DNA of 64,000 bases, taken from the NCBI RefSeq assembly GCF_046630445.1, contig NC_092341.1, positions 258,708,001 through 258,772,000 of the forward strand, read 5' to 3'. Position numbers and translations under genes: made by a program. This DNA is from Rutidosis leptorrhynchoides (Eukaryota > Streptophyta > Magnoliopsida > Asterales > Asteraceae). Shown here piece after piece: positions 35,077 to 48,113 of the stretch. Within the stretch, counting starts at the first letter, position 1. Each line of letters begins with the position of its first letter. Below the pieces are notes generated by a model. It was not told the origin of the DNA. It made no database searches and was given only the letters and a program-made list of their open reading frames with translations.

Positions 35077-35966
35077 ATAGGTTCGTGAATCGACCAGTGG
35101 CCAAGTCTTACTTCCGACGAAGTAAAAATATGTGAAAGTGAGTTATAGTCCCACTTTTAAAATCTAATATTTTGGGATGAGAATACATGCAGTTTTATAA
35201 ATGTTTTACGAAATAGACACAAGTAAATGAAACTACTTTATATGGGTGAATGATCGAAGTCGAATATGCCCCTTTTGCTTGGTAGCCTAAGAATTAGTAA
35301 ACCGATCTACTAATTGACGCGAATCCTAAAGATAGATCTATTGGGCCTAACGAATCCCATCCAAAGTACCAGATGCTTTAGTACTTCGAATTCGTTTTTA
35401 TCATGTCCGAAGGATTTCCCGGAATGATAGGGGATATTCTTATATGCATCTTGTTAATATCGGTTACCAGGTGTTCACTATATGAATGATTTTTATCTCT
35501 ATGTATGGGATGTATATTGAAATATGAAATCTTGTGGTCTATTATTATGATTTGATAATATATAGGTTAAACCTATAACTCACCAACATTTTTGTTGACG
35601 TTTTAAGTATATTTATTCTCAGGTGATTATTAAGAGCTTTCGCTGTTGCATAATAAAATAAGGACAAGATTTAGAGTCCATGCTTGTATGATATTATGTA
35701 AAAACTGCATTCAAGAAACTTATTTTTGATGTAATATATTCTTATTGCAAACCATTATGTAATGGTCGTGTGTAAACGGTATATTTTAGATTATCATTAT
35801 TTGATAATCTACGTAATGCTTTTTAAACCTTTATAGATAAAATAAAGGTTATGGTTAATTTAAAAATGAATGCAGTCTTTAAAAAACGTCTCATATAGCG
35901 GTCAAAACCTCGCGACGAAATCAATTAATATGGAACGTTTATAATCAATATGAACGGGACATTTCA
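32476..35966 (+). repeat. Element A 3' LTR (3,491 bp)
   Basis: Starts TGTAGTGACCCGAAC and ends CGGGACATTTCA, like the 5' LTR. A TA run at 35014-35071 is much longer than in the 5' LTR and accounts for most of the length difference. The inverted words lie at 32631-32641 and 35081-35091. Confidence 0.93.
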
Positions 35967-36761
35967 CAACTATTTTCTCTAGGTTGATTTTTCCGGTCAA
36001 CTTCAATTACAGCTATGTGAAATCTTTGATGTACTAATTTACTGTGAGTTCATCTGCTCCCTTTTTATCTATATTTTTGGGCTGAGAATACATGCACTAT
36101 TTTTATAAACTGTTTTACACGTTAGACACAAGTGCTCAAAACTTATCTGCTGAATACGTGCTTTTTCATGCTAAATCCCTGCCGTAATATTGTTAATTGC
36201 TGATGTATAAGATGCAAGCTTAGTTATTGTGAGTAGCGCTACTGAGAGTGACGTCTCTAACCATTTGACTGTAGGTCTTTGGTTACACAATAATGATTCA
36301 ACTGACACTGACTGTTCAAGGTGTCTCGGGGTAAAATTCTGTTTAGTCGCGATATTACAAACTGCAGCAACTCTTTTTAGATTGATATGATGGGTATCAA
36401 TCAGCTTTAAACTGAAATCTTGTGGTCTAATGATATTATTGAAAACTGTGATTTATGATAAACTTATGAACTCACCAACATTTTTGGTTGACACTTTTTA
36501 GCATGTTTATTCTCAGGTACTTAAATATTGATTCCGCTGTATATCTGCTGCTTTGATGATGATTGCTTGCCATGCTTGGAGTCTTCATGCATTACTTATC
36601 AATTCATTTAAAAATATTGAATGCTTTAAATACAATGTAATCTATTTATCTTTCGCTGCAAAACTCAATAAAACGTCTCATATAGAGTCGTTCTCGTTTA
36701 TACAACTGTGATTTGATATAATTAGTCACAAATACCCCAGGCCCTATTTGGGGGTGTGACA
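35967..36761 (+). mobile_element. Element X, right part of the LTR (U5 side)
   Basis: This continues the LTR interrupted by A. It contains GGGCTGAGAATACATGCAC, ACTGTGAGTTCATC (36041 onward), AACTCACCAACATTTTTGG and GCATGTTTATTCTCAGGTAC, blocks shared with the 3' ends of the A, B and C LTRs. It ends GGGGGTGTGACA just before a primer site. Confidence 0.75.
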
Positions 36762-36764
36762 GAG

Positions 36765-36776
36765 TGGTATCAGAGC
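36765..36776 (+). other. Element X primer binding site (initiator tRNA-Met)
   Basis: TGGTATCAGAGC begins three bases after the LTR end at 36761 and is a perfect match to the usual plant primer site. Confidence 0.9.
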
Positions 36777-36953
36777 AGTTTGTTGTAGAGAACCAGGATT
36801 GCATTTTATGTGTGCCTTATACAATTAGGTACCTTAGCAATGTAGGACTACAACTTTTCTTGACCATAGTACCTTTAATTGTTGCCTTTAATTGATAAAT
36901 GCTACATTATACTTTAGAAACTATGCTTATTAAATTCTTTAATCTTCCTTAGA

Positions 36954-37034
36954 ATGCCAAGCCAATCTAAGAACTCTGTTCGCTCTCCTAAGTACTATCC
37001 AATTCCGCCACCACATTTAAATGCGACACCATGA
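36954..37034 (+). pseudogene. Element X gag, first codons only
   Basis: After the leader an ATG opens MPSQSKNSVRSPKYYPIPPP and stops after 26 codons. A basic, proline-rich start is common for gypsy gag proteins, but no conserved gag motif is present before element B cuts the sequence at 37191. The call rests on position behind the primer site. Confidence 0.4.
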
Positions 37035-37190
37035 TTTTTGAAATTCTCGACATTTCTTTGTCATCTATCATGGTTTTGTGTATTACATATGTATTACATG
37101 AAATGTCATCCATGATTCTTGAAATCTCTACTATTCATTACTTTTAAAATCTTTGCTTTCTCGTTATTTTTTATCATTGAATTTTCTTGA

Positions 37191-38634
37191 TGTCATACCC
37201 CGTCCTAATCCATCCGGACGAAGTCCATATCGATTGTAAACGATTCACAATAGTTGATTACATCGCGAGGTACTTGACCTCTATATGATACATTTTACAA
37301 ACATTGCATTCATTTTTAAAAGACAACTTTCATTTCATCGTAAGTTGACAGACATGCATACCATTTCATAATATATCTAAACTATAAATAACTTGATAAT
37401 ATTCTTGATGAACTCAATGACTCGAATGCAACGTCTTTTGAAATATGTCATGAATGACTTCAAGTAATATCTCTAAAATGAATAAATGCACAGCGGAAGA
37501 TTTCTTTCGTACCTGAGAATAAACATGCTTTCAAGTGTCAACCAAAAGGTTGGTGAGTTCATTAGTTTATCATAAATAATCATTTCATAAATTTTAATAG
37601 ACCACAAGATTTCATATTTCTCTTAAACATACGTCCCATGCATAGTGACAAAAATCATTCATATGGATTGAACACCTGGTAATCGACATTCACAATATAC
37701 ATATAAGAATATCCCCATCATTCCGGGATCCTCCTTCGGACATGATATAAATTTCGAAGTACTAAAGCATCCGGTACTTTGGATGGGGCTTGTTGGGCCC
37801 GATAGATCTATCTTTAGGATTCGCGTCAATTAGGGTGTCTGTTCCCTAATTCTTAGATTACCAGACTAAAAAGGGGCATATTCGATTTCGATCATTCAAC
37901 CATATAATGTAGTTTCAATTACTTGTATCTATTTCGTAAAACAGTTATAATAATTGCGCATGTATTCTCAGCCCAAAAATATAAAGGGTAAAAAGGCAAA
38001 TGAAACTCACCATAATGTATTTTGTAGTAAAAATACATATAACGATATTTAACAACTGAACAATGCAGGGTTGGCCTCGGATTCACGAACCTATATCAAT
38101 TGTATATTTATTAATATATCTAATCGTATTCGAATGAATATATATATAAATTTATTAATTACATTAATTTAATTTTTTTTATTAATAACATATATTTTTA
38201 ATTTGTATGTACATTCAAATGATTAATATTTTTATAGTTATATTAATATATTCATATACATACTTTTTTAATGTTATATTTAAAAATCGATAATTTGTTG
38301 TTTGTAAGTGTTTATATAATTAATTTTAGTAGGTTTTATATATATAGTTATGTGTAGTTTTAATATAAGTATAGTATATATAATAAATATATTTTTATGT
38401 ACAAAATATTTATTTGCTTAAAAATGATAGTTTCGATAATAACGATTTACTAATAGTAATAAGCATAAAAAAATGATAATATTAATAATAATATTGATAT
38501 TGTTAATAATAATACTAATAGTTATAAGAGTGTTACTAATACTTAATATTAATGAAAATGATAATAATAATGATAGTTATAATTTACATTAAAATGTTAA
38601 TTTTAATGTTAATGATGATAACAATAATAATAAC

Positions 38635-38713
<79 letters not shown>

Positions 38714-38867
38714 TAAAATTTAGTAACTACCTCAAAGAATAAGTTCCAAAAATAGGTGCCCATGCCCAGGCTCGAACCCACAACCTCTCAAATACCCAAA
38801 CACCCTCTAACCAACTGAGCTATATCGATTTTCTGTTTTAAATCAGATAAGCTTTATATACATCTCG

Positions 38868-38938
<71 letters not shown>

Positions 38939-40643
38939 ATAAAATCAACATCATCACTAGTAATCTAATCGGCCCAAAAGTTGTATAAAAAGCCCACGTA
39001 TAGCCCGATCCAAAACTAATTGAATTTGGTCTGTAACATAATAGAAGTGGAAACATGAATTAATATACAGTCCTCAACATCTTTACATTTTATAATTATC
39101 ATCACCATTCCTCCATCATTGATTTCGTTCATCATTTGGCCATAACATAATCTTCTTCTTTCACCCATCGTTAACCGTCTATCATCACTATTATAATCCT
39201 ATTAATCTAATTATTATCTCTCAAAACAGAAAACGAGTAATACCGTAACCATCATCTTCTCGGTTTCGAATCATCCTCACTATTGTATATCCGATTGTTT
39301 CATCTCCTTCATCGCGTAATAATACCTTCAAAACCAATCACTGTTTCAAAAATAAGAATGGCAGCGGCCTGGATTGCAGTAGCAGTCGTTCGATAACAAC
39401 CAAGAGGAACAATAGTAGTGTTTTTAAAAAAAAATATGACGTGGCAGTTGGTGTGTTCATGACAGAAACAGCAACAGAAAACGCAAGGAAATAAAACGTG
39501 AACCAAACAATCGATGTAGTAGCAAATAACAAGGGATGTTGGTGGATTTGTTCACGATATGACCGGAAGAAGAAAAAAACAGAAATAGATGAGATGAGAG
39601 AGAGAAAGAAAGAAAAAAAAAAGAGAGAGTGAGATGAAGATGGTGTTGTAATGGTAATTCATGGTGTATGGTTATGATGGTCGTAGACGTTCACGGTGGT
39701 TGAGTGGTGAGTGACGGTTGTGGGTGGTACTAATGATGGGTTTATGTAAGATTCTACCAAAGTGGTTTGGTTGTGGGTTCCTTGGTGGTGGTCGACTAAA
39801 AATCACAACGCAAGTAAGTAAGAGTGTATAAGTACCGAATGGTAACATCAAAACATAAACGGAAACTGGTTATGGTAGTTGTCGATGATTATAGTAACAA
39901 GAATGATAGAATATGGTGAGAGTGGTGATGTGAGTGAAGTATGGTGATAGGTTTAAAATAGTATTCAAGTTTGGTGAATGTTGCATAAAGATTCAATAAT
40001 ACGGAGTGATATAAGGAAAAGTGACCCCTTTACACTATTTTAATTATTAAAATGACAAACACATTGCATCTATCTTAAATTATTAAATCACAGGTAAATC
40101 ACGGGTTACTTAACTGTTGCTATGTCAACATGATTTATAAGGGTGTTATTTCGTGCTCCGTTGTTAAACAATGGCGGATAAAAATATAAAAAAAAATTCC
40201 AAATTTTTAGATTAACTATATTTATTTATTTTGGTCATTATGGTATAAAATTCGATCCTTAAATTGTTAACTAAAAATTACATCAACTGTCTCTCTCATT
40301 TCTGGGTAAAATATAAAAAATGTTAAAACTTAATAACTAGGTCCTAAATATATTTTTAATAAGCCTAAAATTTATAGAACTCATTTTCGTGTCACCGTTT
40401 ATTTTAAAATAATATTAGTTCGTATTATACTCATGTAATATCCATAGAATGGAAATTGAGTGTAACAGTCGATTACTAAATAGATTCAAAATCACAAAAT
40501 ATATATTTAATATACTTTATTTATATATATAGATATGTTTAAAAATAATAATTATCATAATATCATTTTTATTTTATTTTACATAATTACTTTTAATAAG
40601 AACAACATATAATATTTCAAATTATATTTTCATTTATGATTAT

Positions 40644-40678
<35 letters not shown>

Positions 40679-40847
40679 ACTATTTACAATTAATTGTTCG
40701 TGAATCGTCGGAAGCGGTCGAAGGGTAATTGCATATATGAACATAGTTCCAAAATTTTCGAGACTCAACATTATAGACTTTGCTTATCGTATCGAAATCA
40801 TATAAAGATTAAGTTTAAATTTGGTCGGAAATCTCCGGGTCGTCACA
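37191..40847 (-). repeat. Element B 3' LTR (3,657 bp)
   Basis: In plus orientation it opens TGTCATACCCCGTCC and closes GGGTCGTCACA. In element sense it therefore starts TGTGACGACCC, close to the TGTAGTGACCC start of A. Contents from the left are the conserved U5-side blocks, a hairpin at 38015-38038, GATTCACGAAC at 38080, ATT and AT arrays (38621-38712, 38871-38935), the SINE-like insert and GTTCGTGAATC at 40696. Confidence 0.92.
38727..38835 (-). repeat. tRNA-derived SINE-like insert inside the element B LTR
   Basis: On the minus strand a clear A box, TAGCTCAGTTGG (complement 38811-38822), and a B box, GGTTCGAGCC (complement 38769-38778), have tRNA-like spacing, and CCTATTTTTGGAACTTATTC follows. 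It does not fold as a tRNA: the acceptor strands do not pair. The same insert is in the second LTR copy (56321-56332 and 56279-56288), so it was in the LTR before B transposed. Confidence 0.7.
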
Positions 40848-43800
40848 GTACCTACCCGTTAAAGAAATTTTGTCCCGAAATTTGAGTGAGGTCGTCATGG
40901 CTAACAATAAAAATGTTTTCCTGGCGAATATGGGTGGTAAATAGAGTTTTATCATTACCGAGTAATATAGATTAAACGATTCGGTTACTTGAGGCGTATG
41001 AGTGAAGCTATCGCAAAATATTGAAATAGGAAAAGTAAAGATTCGTCTTAACTTTTGACAGAGTCAGGGTTGAATTCCGGAATTCAAGGGATTTAAAGAA
41101 AATCTTCGAAATCTAAAAGTTTTGATTCTTCGACGAGTAAGGAAATTAAGATCTCTATAATTAAATACGATGATCTGCCTCGATTACTCTGTCTGATATT
41201 TCCATTATAAATTAAACTCTTCCGTTCCATTATTTTCACCATTCCTATACTTTCTTTCTTAGTTCATGCATCCAAAAGATTGTGAAAATGCTTAATCCAG
41301 TTCTAATCCTTGATATTTTCCTAATTATCATTTCTATCATCCTTCTTTTCAATATTCTGCCAGAAGAATCTGTTTACTTCTACTATTACCTTAGGGTTAT
41401 AGTGCTTTTAATTCTCCCATGTCTTTATGTTGCGATAAACATTGATATTCACGGTTTGTAATTTATGCGTTGTTATCGGGCTTTATATCTCCCCTTATAT
41501 TTTAATGTCCATATTCCTGTTTCCTATAATCATTGTCATCCACAGTTAATACTCCCTCCCATTTGCTGCAATTTATACTCCAACTTCAATTTCGGAGCTT
41601 TGTCCCTTCGTTTCTTCTTCTTACGATTGGGCATCTCTTGTAATGGTCCAGAATTCGCAGATATAAATTTTAGAATGAACATTGTTAATGTTCTAAGAAG
41701 GGAATGGTAATGGCACGATCTTAATTTTGTTAAATTATCAGAATATCCTGGAAAAGACCGAATCATCAAGAAATATTTTCTTGATATTTTAGAGGTTTAA
41801 ATAGAATACAAGAGTCGTGTAACATGGCACATGATGACGTTAGAGTCTGTGAATCATCACGTTTCATTAGAAACTCAGCATGACTTACTGTAATATAATC
41901 ACGTTGATCAAGTGTCATTATATTATACTAACTCATGCATCAATTTCCAACACTACTCCAGAAGTCATTCATAATTTAAACTCGAATTTTAAAGAAATTT
42001 AGAAACTAAAATGGTTTCCTTTATGATGTAATACGGATAGCACGAAGGGATAACTAATTTCGGATAAGAAGAGTTATGAAAATATCCTCAAAAATATCGA
42101 AGATATTTATGATGATATTTTGGGATTTCTAAGTTCGATGGTTGATGAAGAAAGATTTTACGCAAGATTTTATCATGAGTACGGAGCAAGATATTCGTTG
42201 AAGGTATCATCGGATCTAGAATTACCTGGATTCTTTGAATATAGGGTATGGTTCTTGAATTTTTCTTTGGTCTCCTTCGTGGTTAGCTCAATCCGTTTTC
42301 CAGTTCCAACCTTCCTGAGCTTTTCCAACATACTATTCTTTATCATAAAACTTCCGACGATTAATGTCGTTTTACGATTTTTGTTGCTTCATCAGCATTT
42401 CGATGACTAGTTCGCAGTTCGGGGTGTTTTTCAGAAACTTCACATTCAAGCATGTAAGTCCAGATGATAGACGTTATATGTACACATATAACTGTTGGCA
42501 TAGGCATGCTGCGAGATTTCAAAATACTGATTGCTAATTTCCGATGATTCGTATGGCAAATCTTATTAAAAGATGCGGATGAGTACATGATGAGACTTCA
42601 ATAGATAAATATAGTGATTTGTCAGAGGGATTTAAACCAAGGAGTAACGAGGTTGCGGGTATGTCTGCTGGTAATATGGTAGAATATAAAAGGTTCCCCG
42701 GTAACAATAAAAGAGCACGCATATATATCAAGGTTATAATAAGGTTGTTTCGATCGAAAAGTCGAAGTTGATTTGCTGGAGCTGTGACAAAATTAGCTAT
42801 CTCGAACAGGAGTTGTATGGTTATTTTCGGTAATAATAACGCCAAAGAAGTTAGCACAGATACTTGTTAAACTTTTACTCAGGTTTCGAGTATTTTCAGG
42901 TGCATGACTATATGCATCAATCTTTTCTTTCGTAGATGAAATGCGATTGATTCATCCTCTCGATTGAGATGTTTTCAAGAATCATGAAAGGTTTGAACGT
43001 AGATTGTAATCGTCAAGATACAAATGAGGTTTAAGATGAAATCAAGTGGCAACTTGAAGACTTGTTTAGTTTTATATGTTATAATCAATATTTTAATTCA
43101 TTTTAATTGTCCAATGTTATTAGTCCACAGTCGATAGTCCATAGTTGACAGTCCAATAATTCATATATAGTTTAATATAGAATATTCGAATTAATTAATA
43201 CGTGCCGTGACCCGTATACGTCTCAGACTCGATCACAACTCAAAGTATATATATTATTTTAGAATTAACCTCAACCCTGTATAGAGAACTTGATCATTAC
43301 TGCATATAGAGTGTCTATGGTGATTCCAAATAATATATATAGATGGGTCGATATGATATGTCAAAACCTTGTATACGTGTCCCGATATTTAAAGTGCGTA
43401 AAATAAATAACAGAAATTAAATGACGATAAATAAAGTGCGTAAAGTAAATAACAGAAATTAAATGACGATAAATAAAATTGCGAGAATGTAAATTACGAT
43501 AATTAAATTGCGATAAATAAAATGTAATTAGTTAGCTAGGAACAATTAGCTAGGAACAGTTAGCGTGGATTCTTAACAAAATTTCTCATAGTTAATTTGT
43601 TTGTTTCTAACAAATTTTATTTTGCCAAATGTTTTCTTCATTATGCCACTTGTTGGATTCTGATAAATCAAAATCCCAATATGAAATTGGATGAATATGG
43701 TTATTCTATGGTGAACGGTTTTGTATATTGGTGGATGTAAATAGGATAGTAAATGACTGTTGAATCAGATTTGAAGAATGTACAGTGTAACTTATTAATG

Positions 43801-44996
43801 CGAAATCAAAATATTCCTCGGGTATTACCTACCCGTTAAAATATTTTCACCATCAACAGTTTGTACGAAATAATTTTTAATTACAATCTTTATGAAAATA
43901 TATATACATATATATTTTCTTCAGATGAAATCATGGATTTAATGAGTTAATATGATATTAATCTCATTTGATTTTCGGTTGAAACTAGAATGAATAATCT
44001 CTAAAACTTTAGATATTACATAATCGCCGTGATGAACGAAGATAATTGATGTAGAACGATACGTAGAACGATGATTATACTCGAGGTATAGAATGAGATG
44101 TTGAGGCATGGATTGTTGATGGTACTGGTGTTGTTACTGATGGTGTTGTTGATGCCGGTGATGTTGTTGAAGCTGGTATGTTTTGCACCATATTCTTCGA
44201 ATTTATTACTTGAGCGTGAAGTTCGTTGACTTCTTCTATTATTCCGGTATGATTGTCGGTCGGAACGAGCGGATGAATAAGATCTAGAATTCAAGATAGT
44301 AAATAATCATGACGAGGTACTCTAGAAATGAGAGAGGAAATGGTATTACGAGCAGGTTCGCCGGTAAATGCTTCAGGTTCTTCGTCAAGAGGGAAATTTG
44401 GTTGGTTGAAAGTATCGCCTCCTTCTCGTCTCCATTGATTGAGTCGACTACGAACTCAGCCCCATCTCCTCCAGAAAGAAAAATAACTAAATGGTTGAGG
44501 CACTTCTGGTTCATTGACTTCGAAGTATGCTTCAATATACATCTCGAAATCGCTTCCAGAACTAATGGAATCCAAGCTAGGTGTAGGATCCATATTTTAT
44601 GTTTAGTTTGAGGATTTTCGATATGAAATGATTTTCAGTTATCGGATAATATTCTAATTATACAGAATATCTAATATAGTACAGAAGATCCCGTAGATTA
44701 CGGAGGAAATTAAGGAAACGTGTCAGATAAAGTCTACAATAACAGATACGCTAAGATATGAATTTTGTCTATACACTATTCATGCAGTCAATGCAATAAA
44801 ACGTGTCTAGACTAAGAATAATGAGCAGGTAATTTCCTAAAGATGATAAGCAGATGATTTCCGACAAAAACGATAAGCAAAACTTTTGACATGCAGACAC
44901 GATCGAAGTCCAGACTCACTAAGGCATCTAAGCAACTATCAGTTAGACACACTAATGCAAGACCTGGTTCGCTAAAACCACCGCTCTGATACCAAC
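40848..44996 (-). other. Element B internal region, no gag or pol recognised
   Basis: On the minus strand it starts with the primer site and a leader, followed by a degraded coding-like stretch (about 44610-44020) with acidic SGSDFEMYIEAYFEVNEPE and NNTISNNTSTINN type segments in changing frames. That may be a decayed gag start or accessory ORF. The 190-bp module shared with A lies at 43202-43390, a 44-bp tandem pair at 43396-43485, and the internal polypurine-like copy at 43820-43838. The end carries AAATTTCGGGACAAAATTTC and TTTAACGGGTAGGTAC before the 3' LTR. Most of it aligns with the internal region of C. Confidence 0.7.
44983..44994 (-). other. Element B primer binding site (initiator tRNA-Met)
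   Basis: The minus strand reads TGGTATCAGAGC two bases after the LTR end, a perfect primer site. It fixes the element orientation. Confidence 0.92.
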
Positions 44997-45060
44997 TGTC
45001 ATACCCCGTCCTAATCCATCCGGACGAAGTCCATATCGATTGTAAATGATTCACAATAGT
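44997..45060 (-). repeat. Element B 5' LTR, first piece
   Basis: Matches 37191-37254 and is cut by element C. The last five bases, ATAGT, are the target duplication of C and recur at 54762-54766. Confidence 0.9.
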
Positions 45061-48000
45061 TGAAAGGATCCGAAACTAATCATCCGGACAGTGTCCATAT
45101 TGATTACAAACGAATTACAACAGTTGATAACATCGCGAGGTACTAGACCTCTATATGATACATTTTACAAACGTTGCATTTATTCTTAAAAGGCAATCTA
45201 ACTTTACATCAAACATTATTAAACTCGTCTAACATTTCTCGATATCCGAATGACTCATTCTGTCATTTACTTAATAAATGTCTTTAATGATCTTCAATGA
45301 CTCGAATGCAACGTTCTTGTAACATGACTTAAATGATCCCAACTAGTATTCTTTATATGAGCTAATGCACAGCGGAAGTCTTAATTCGTACCTGAGAATA
45401 ACATGCTTTAAAAAGTCAACATAAAGTTGGTGAGATATATAGGTTTGATGCTAGCAGCGTTATAACAATGGACCACAAGATTTCATATTCATAAGCGTTT
45501 AAATAAAAATATTCTAAGTGGTTGAGCACTTGGTAACCATACTTAACAATTAATCACGTCGCATATTCCCTTTAATATAAAATCTTACTACACTGTACCA
45601 AGTGTAGTCACGAAACGAAGTACTGTGCAACCGTTGAATACTGGTCGTCCAGTCCGGTTGGGGTTTTCAGGCCCGATAGATCTATCAACAGGATTCGCGT
45701 TTACAATACCGCTGTAAATAATAGTTACCAAGCTACAGGGAAGTATGCCAGTGGTACAACTCAACGTAGAATATATTTTTCAGTTACTTGTGTCCATAAC
45801 GTAAATCATTTATAAAAACAGCGCATGTATTCTCAGCCCAAAAATATTTAGAGTTCAAAAGGGATCTATATACTCACCTAATGTATTTTGTAGCAAAAAT
45901 ACATATAACACCGTTGAACACTTATAAGGTTGGCCTTCGATTCACGAACCTAATTAATTATATATTTATATATTGGTTAATAACTAATTAACAAAATAAA
46001 GTCAATTTACAGTGTTCCACAATCCTAATGCTCGAGACCAATATGTAAAAGTTAATAAAAATTCGTTTGACTCAAAAAGATTTCCAAAAATTCTAAATAT
46101 AACTATATATCACTGTTTTATATCCTCAAATATTTTTACAATACTTATTAAGGTAAATAATAATATAATTCTTTTTATAATATCTTAAAATTATACCAAA
46201 TTTTGATATAAAGATACTTTTTTTTACTTTTAAACAATATTTTTAAATAATAATTTTAATATTAATATTATTGATAATAATAATTTTATAGTTTTAGTAT
46301 CAATAATATTTTTAATTACAATAAAAATAATAACTTTATAGTTTTGATAAAAAATATTATTTTCTTTGAAATATTAATAACAACAATCATAATAATCGTA
46401 AAAATAATATTTTTAGTAAAATGATATTTAATAGTTTTAATAACAATAACAATTAAAATAATAATTTTATAGTTGTTAATAAAAATATTAGTTTTCCCAT
46501 AAAAATCATAATATCAATAATAATAGAAATTTATAACATCGACGTAATGTTAAAATATTCATTTTTGATAATTTGTACAAAAGTTCAATTGACTATAACT
46601 TCAAATCCATCCGTCGAATCCATTCGACATCTAAATGAAAAGTTTATAGTTTTTCGCCACCTTTCCAAAAACATATTATTCATATACCTTATCTTAACCG
46701 CAAGAGTAACTAATTCAGATTCTATCCTAAATATATTTTAACAAAAATAGATATAAAAATGTACACGATCCTAACTTCTCGAGCACTAGTCAGGGACACA
46801 CTAAAAGTAAATAAAAGTTAAGTTTAGAGTGCTCACGTATCAATATTGAGATTCAATATTGCAGGATATTATTTAAACGCAACGGAGATGACAAACACTA
46901 GTTTGTCTCATGAGAAAAACCCCTGAACATTACCCATAACCTCCATAGCTATAACCCATAATCTAGCTCAATCACTCCCACTCATGAAACCATTTTTGAA
47001 AACATTTGGGCAGAACCACGTCGTAGTATTTCATGTATAATACTAATATTATTGCTCGAAATAATTCTAATACTAGAAATATTAAGATTAATATTGATAA
47101 TCTTAATAATCTTAATAATTTTGATAATATAGATAATAATAAAAATAATAAATAATACTCTGTAATAAAAGAAGAAAGAAAGAGAGAAGGAAAAGAAAAG
47201 AAAAAGATATATAAATTATAAAACACATACGTCCGAATTTTATAGACAATGTGATCCACCTAACCACAACATTACACGTTTCGTGTAGATGGGTACACGA
47301 TTCGTGTAAGGTATAGTCACGAAAGTTGTAGATTTTTGAGTTACGGTCGTTTGGACACCAAGATCACCCTTTTTCGAGTCCGAATGAATTAGTTATGATT
47401 TTTCTCGTGCAAGTGTGCAGGTTTAGTGATTTCCAACATTTTAACTTACAATCATGTGATTAAATGTTGTAGTCTTTTGGTGCTTATTTAAAATCTTTAT
47501 TTTATCATTATTTTTATTTTTATATCATTGGAAATCCATAAAAATATTTTATAATCGAATTCTATTATATCGAAAAATGTGTTCGTTGTTTAACTAAGTA
47601 TTTTTAAATACAAAACGTTTTATATTTAGTTAAAGACTATATTTAATTATTTTGAAAAATACATAAATATATATTTAATAAACACGCTTTATTTAAATAT
47701 TTATTTTTGTTAAAATCACGGACCATTATCATTTACAATTTATCAAAAGGTTTCTAGAAAAGTTTCGACTTTTTAAAATAACGTTAAAAACCTTTATTGA
47801 CTCGTTAATAGTTTGACAAAGACAGGTTCAGATATTTGTAAAATCTTATTATCTTTTACTCTCATCGTTAAATATAATATTCTTATATCGAAACTTATTA
47901 TATCTAATACTTTGTTATCGTTAACAATTAATAAGTATATATCGTAATCGCACATAAATGTTCGTGAATCGTCAGGCTTGGTCAAGAGGGTAACTAAACA

Positions 48001-48113
48001 TCCAGATATAGATTTCAGACTTTCTAAACTCAACATTGAGGTTTTTGCTTTTCGTGTCGAAAACATATAGAGTTTAAGGTTTAAATTTGGTCGGAAATTT
48101 CTGGGTCGTTACA
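45061..48113 (-). repeat. Element C 3' LTR (3,053 bp)
   Basis: Plus orientation opens TGAAAGGATCCGAAAC and closes TGGGTCGTTACA, so the element-sense start is TGTAACGACCC. It has a hairpin at 45881-45904, GATTCACGAAC at 45939 and GTTCGTGAATC at 47960. Confidence 0.95.

Larger units (their letters stand above)
22385..35966 (+). mobile_element. Element A: complete Ty3/gypsy (Tekay-like) retrotransposon carrying extra ORFs
   Basis: Order on the plus strand: 5' LTR (22385-25838), primer site, acidic ORF1, F-box ORF, gag, pol with integrase after RNase H (gypsy order), chromodomain-like tail, 3' LTR (32476-35966). Flanking 5-mers are CTACT and CAACT, a target duplication with one change, and element X continues on both sides. 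Long LTRs, the initiator tRNA-Met primer and an integrase C-terminal chromodomain-like segment fit the Tekay/Del chromoviruses. gag and pol are broken, while the F-box ORF is intact. A second copy starts at 57221. Confidence 0.93.

Noticed and set aside
38727..38835. Functional tRNA gene
   Set aside because: A and B boxes are present, but the acceptor arms do not pair and the insert is repeated inside LTRs, so a SINE-derived sequence is the better call.
42120..42410. Plus-strand 96-codon frame in the B internal region
   Set aside because: It is not kept in the homologous part of C, has no recognisable motif and lies opposite to the element sense.
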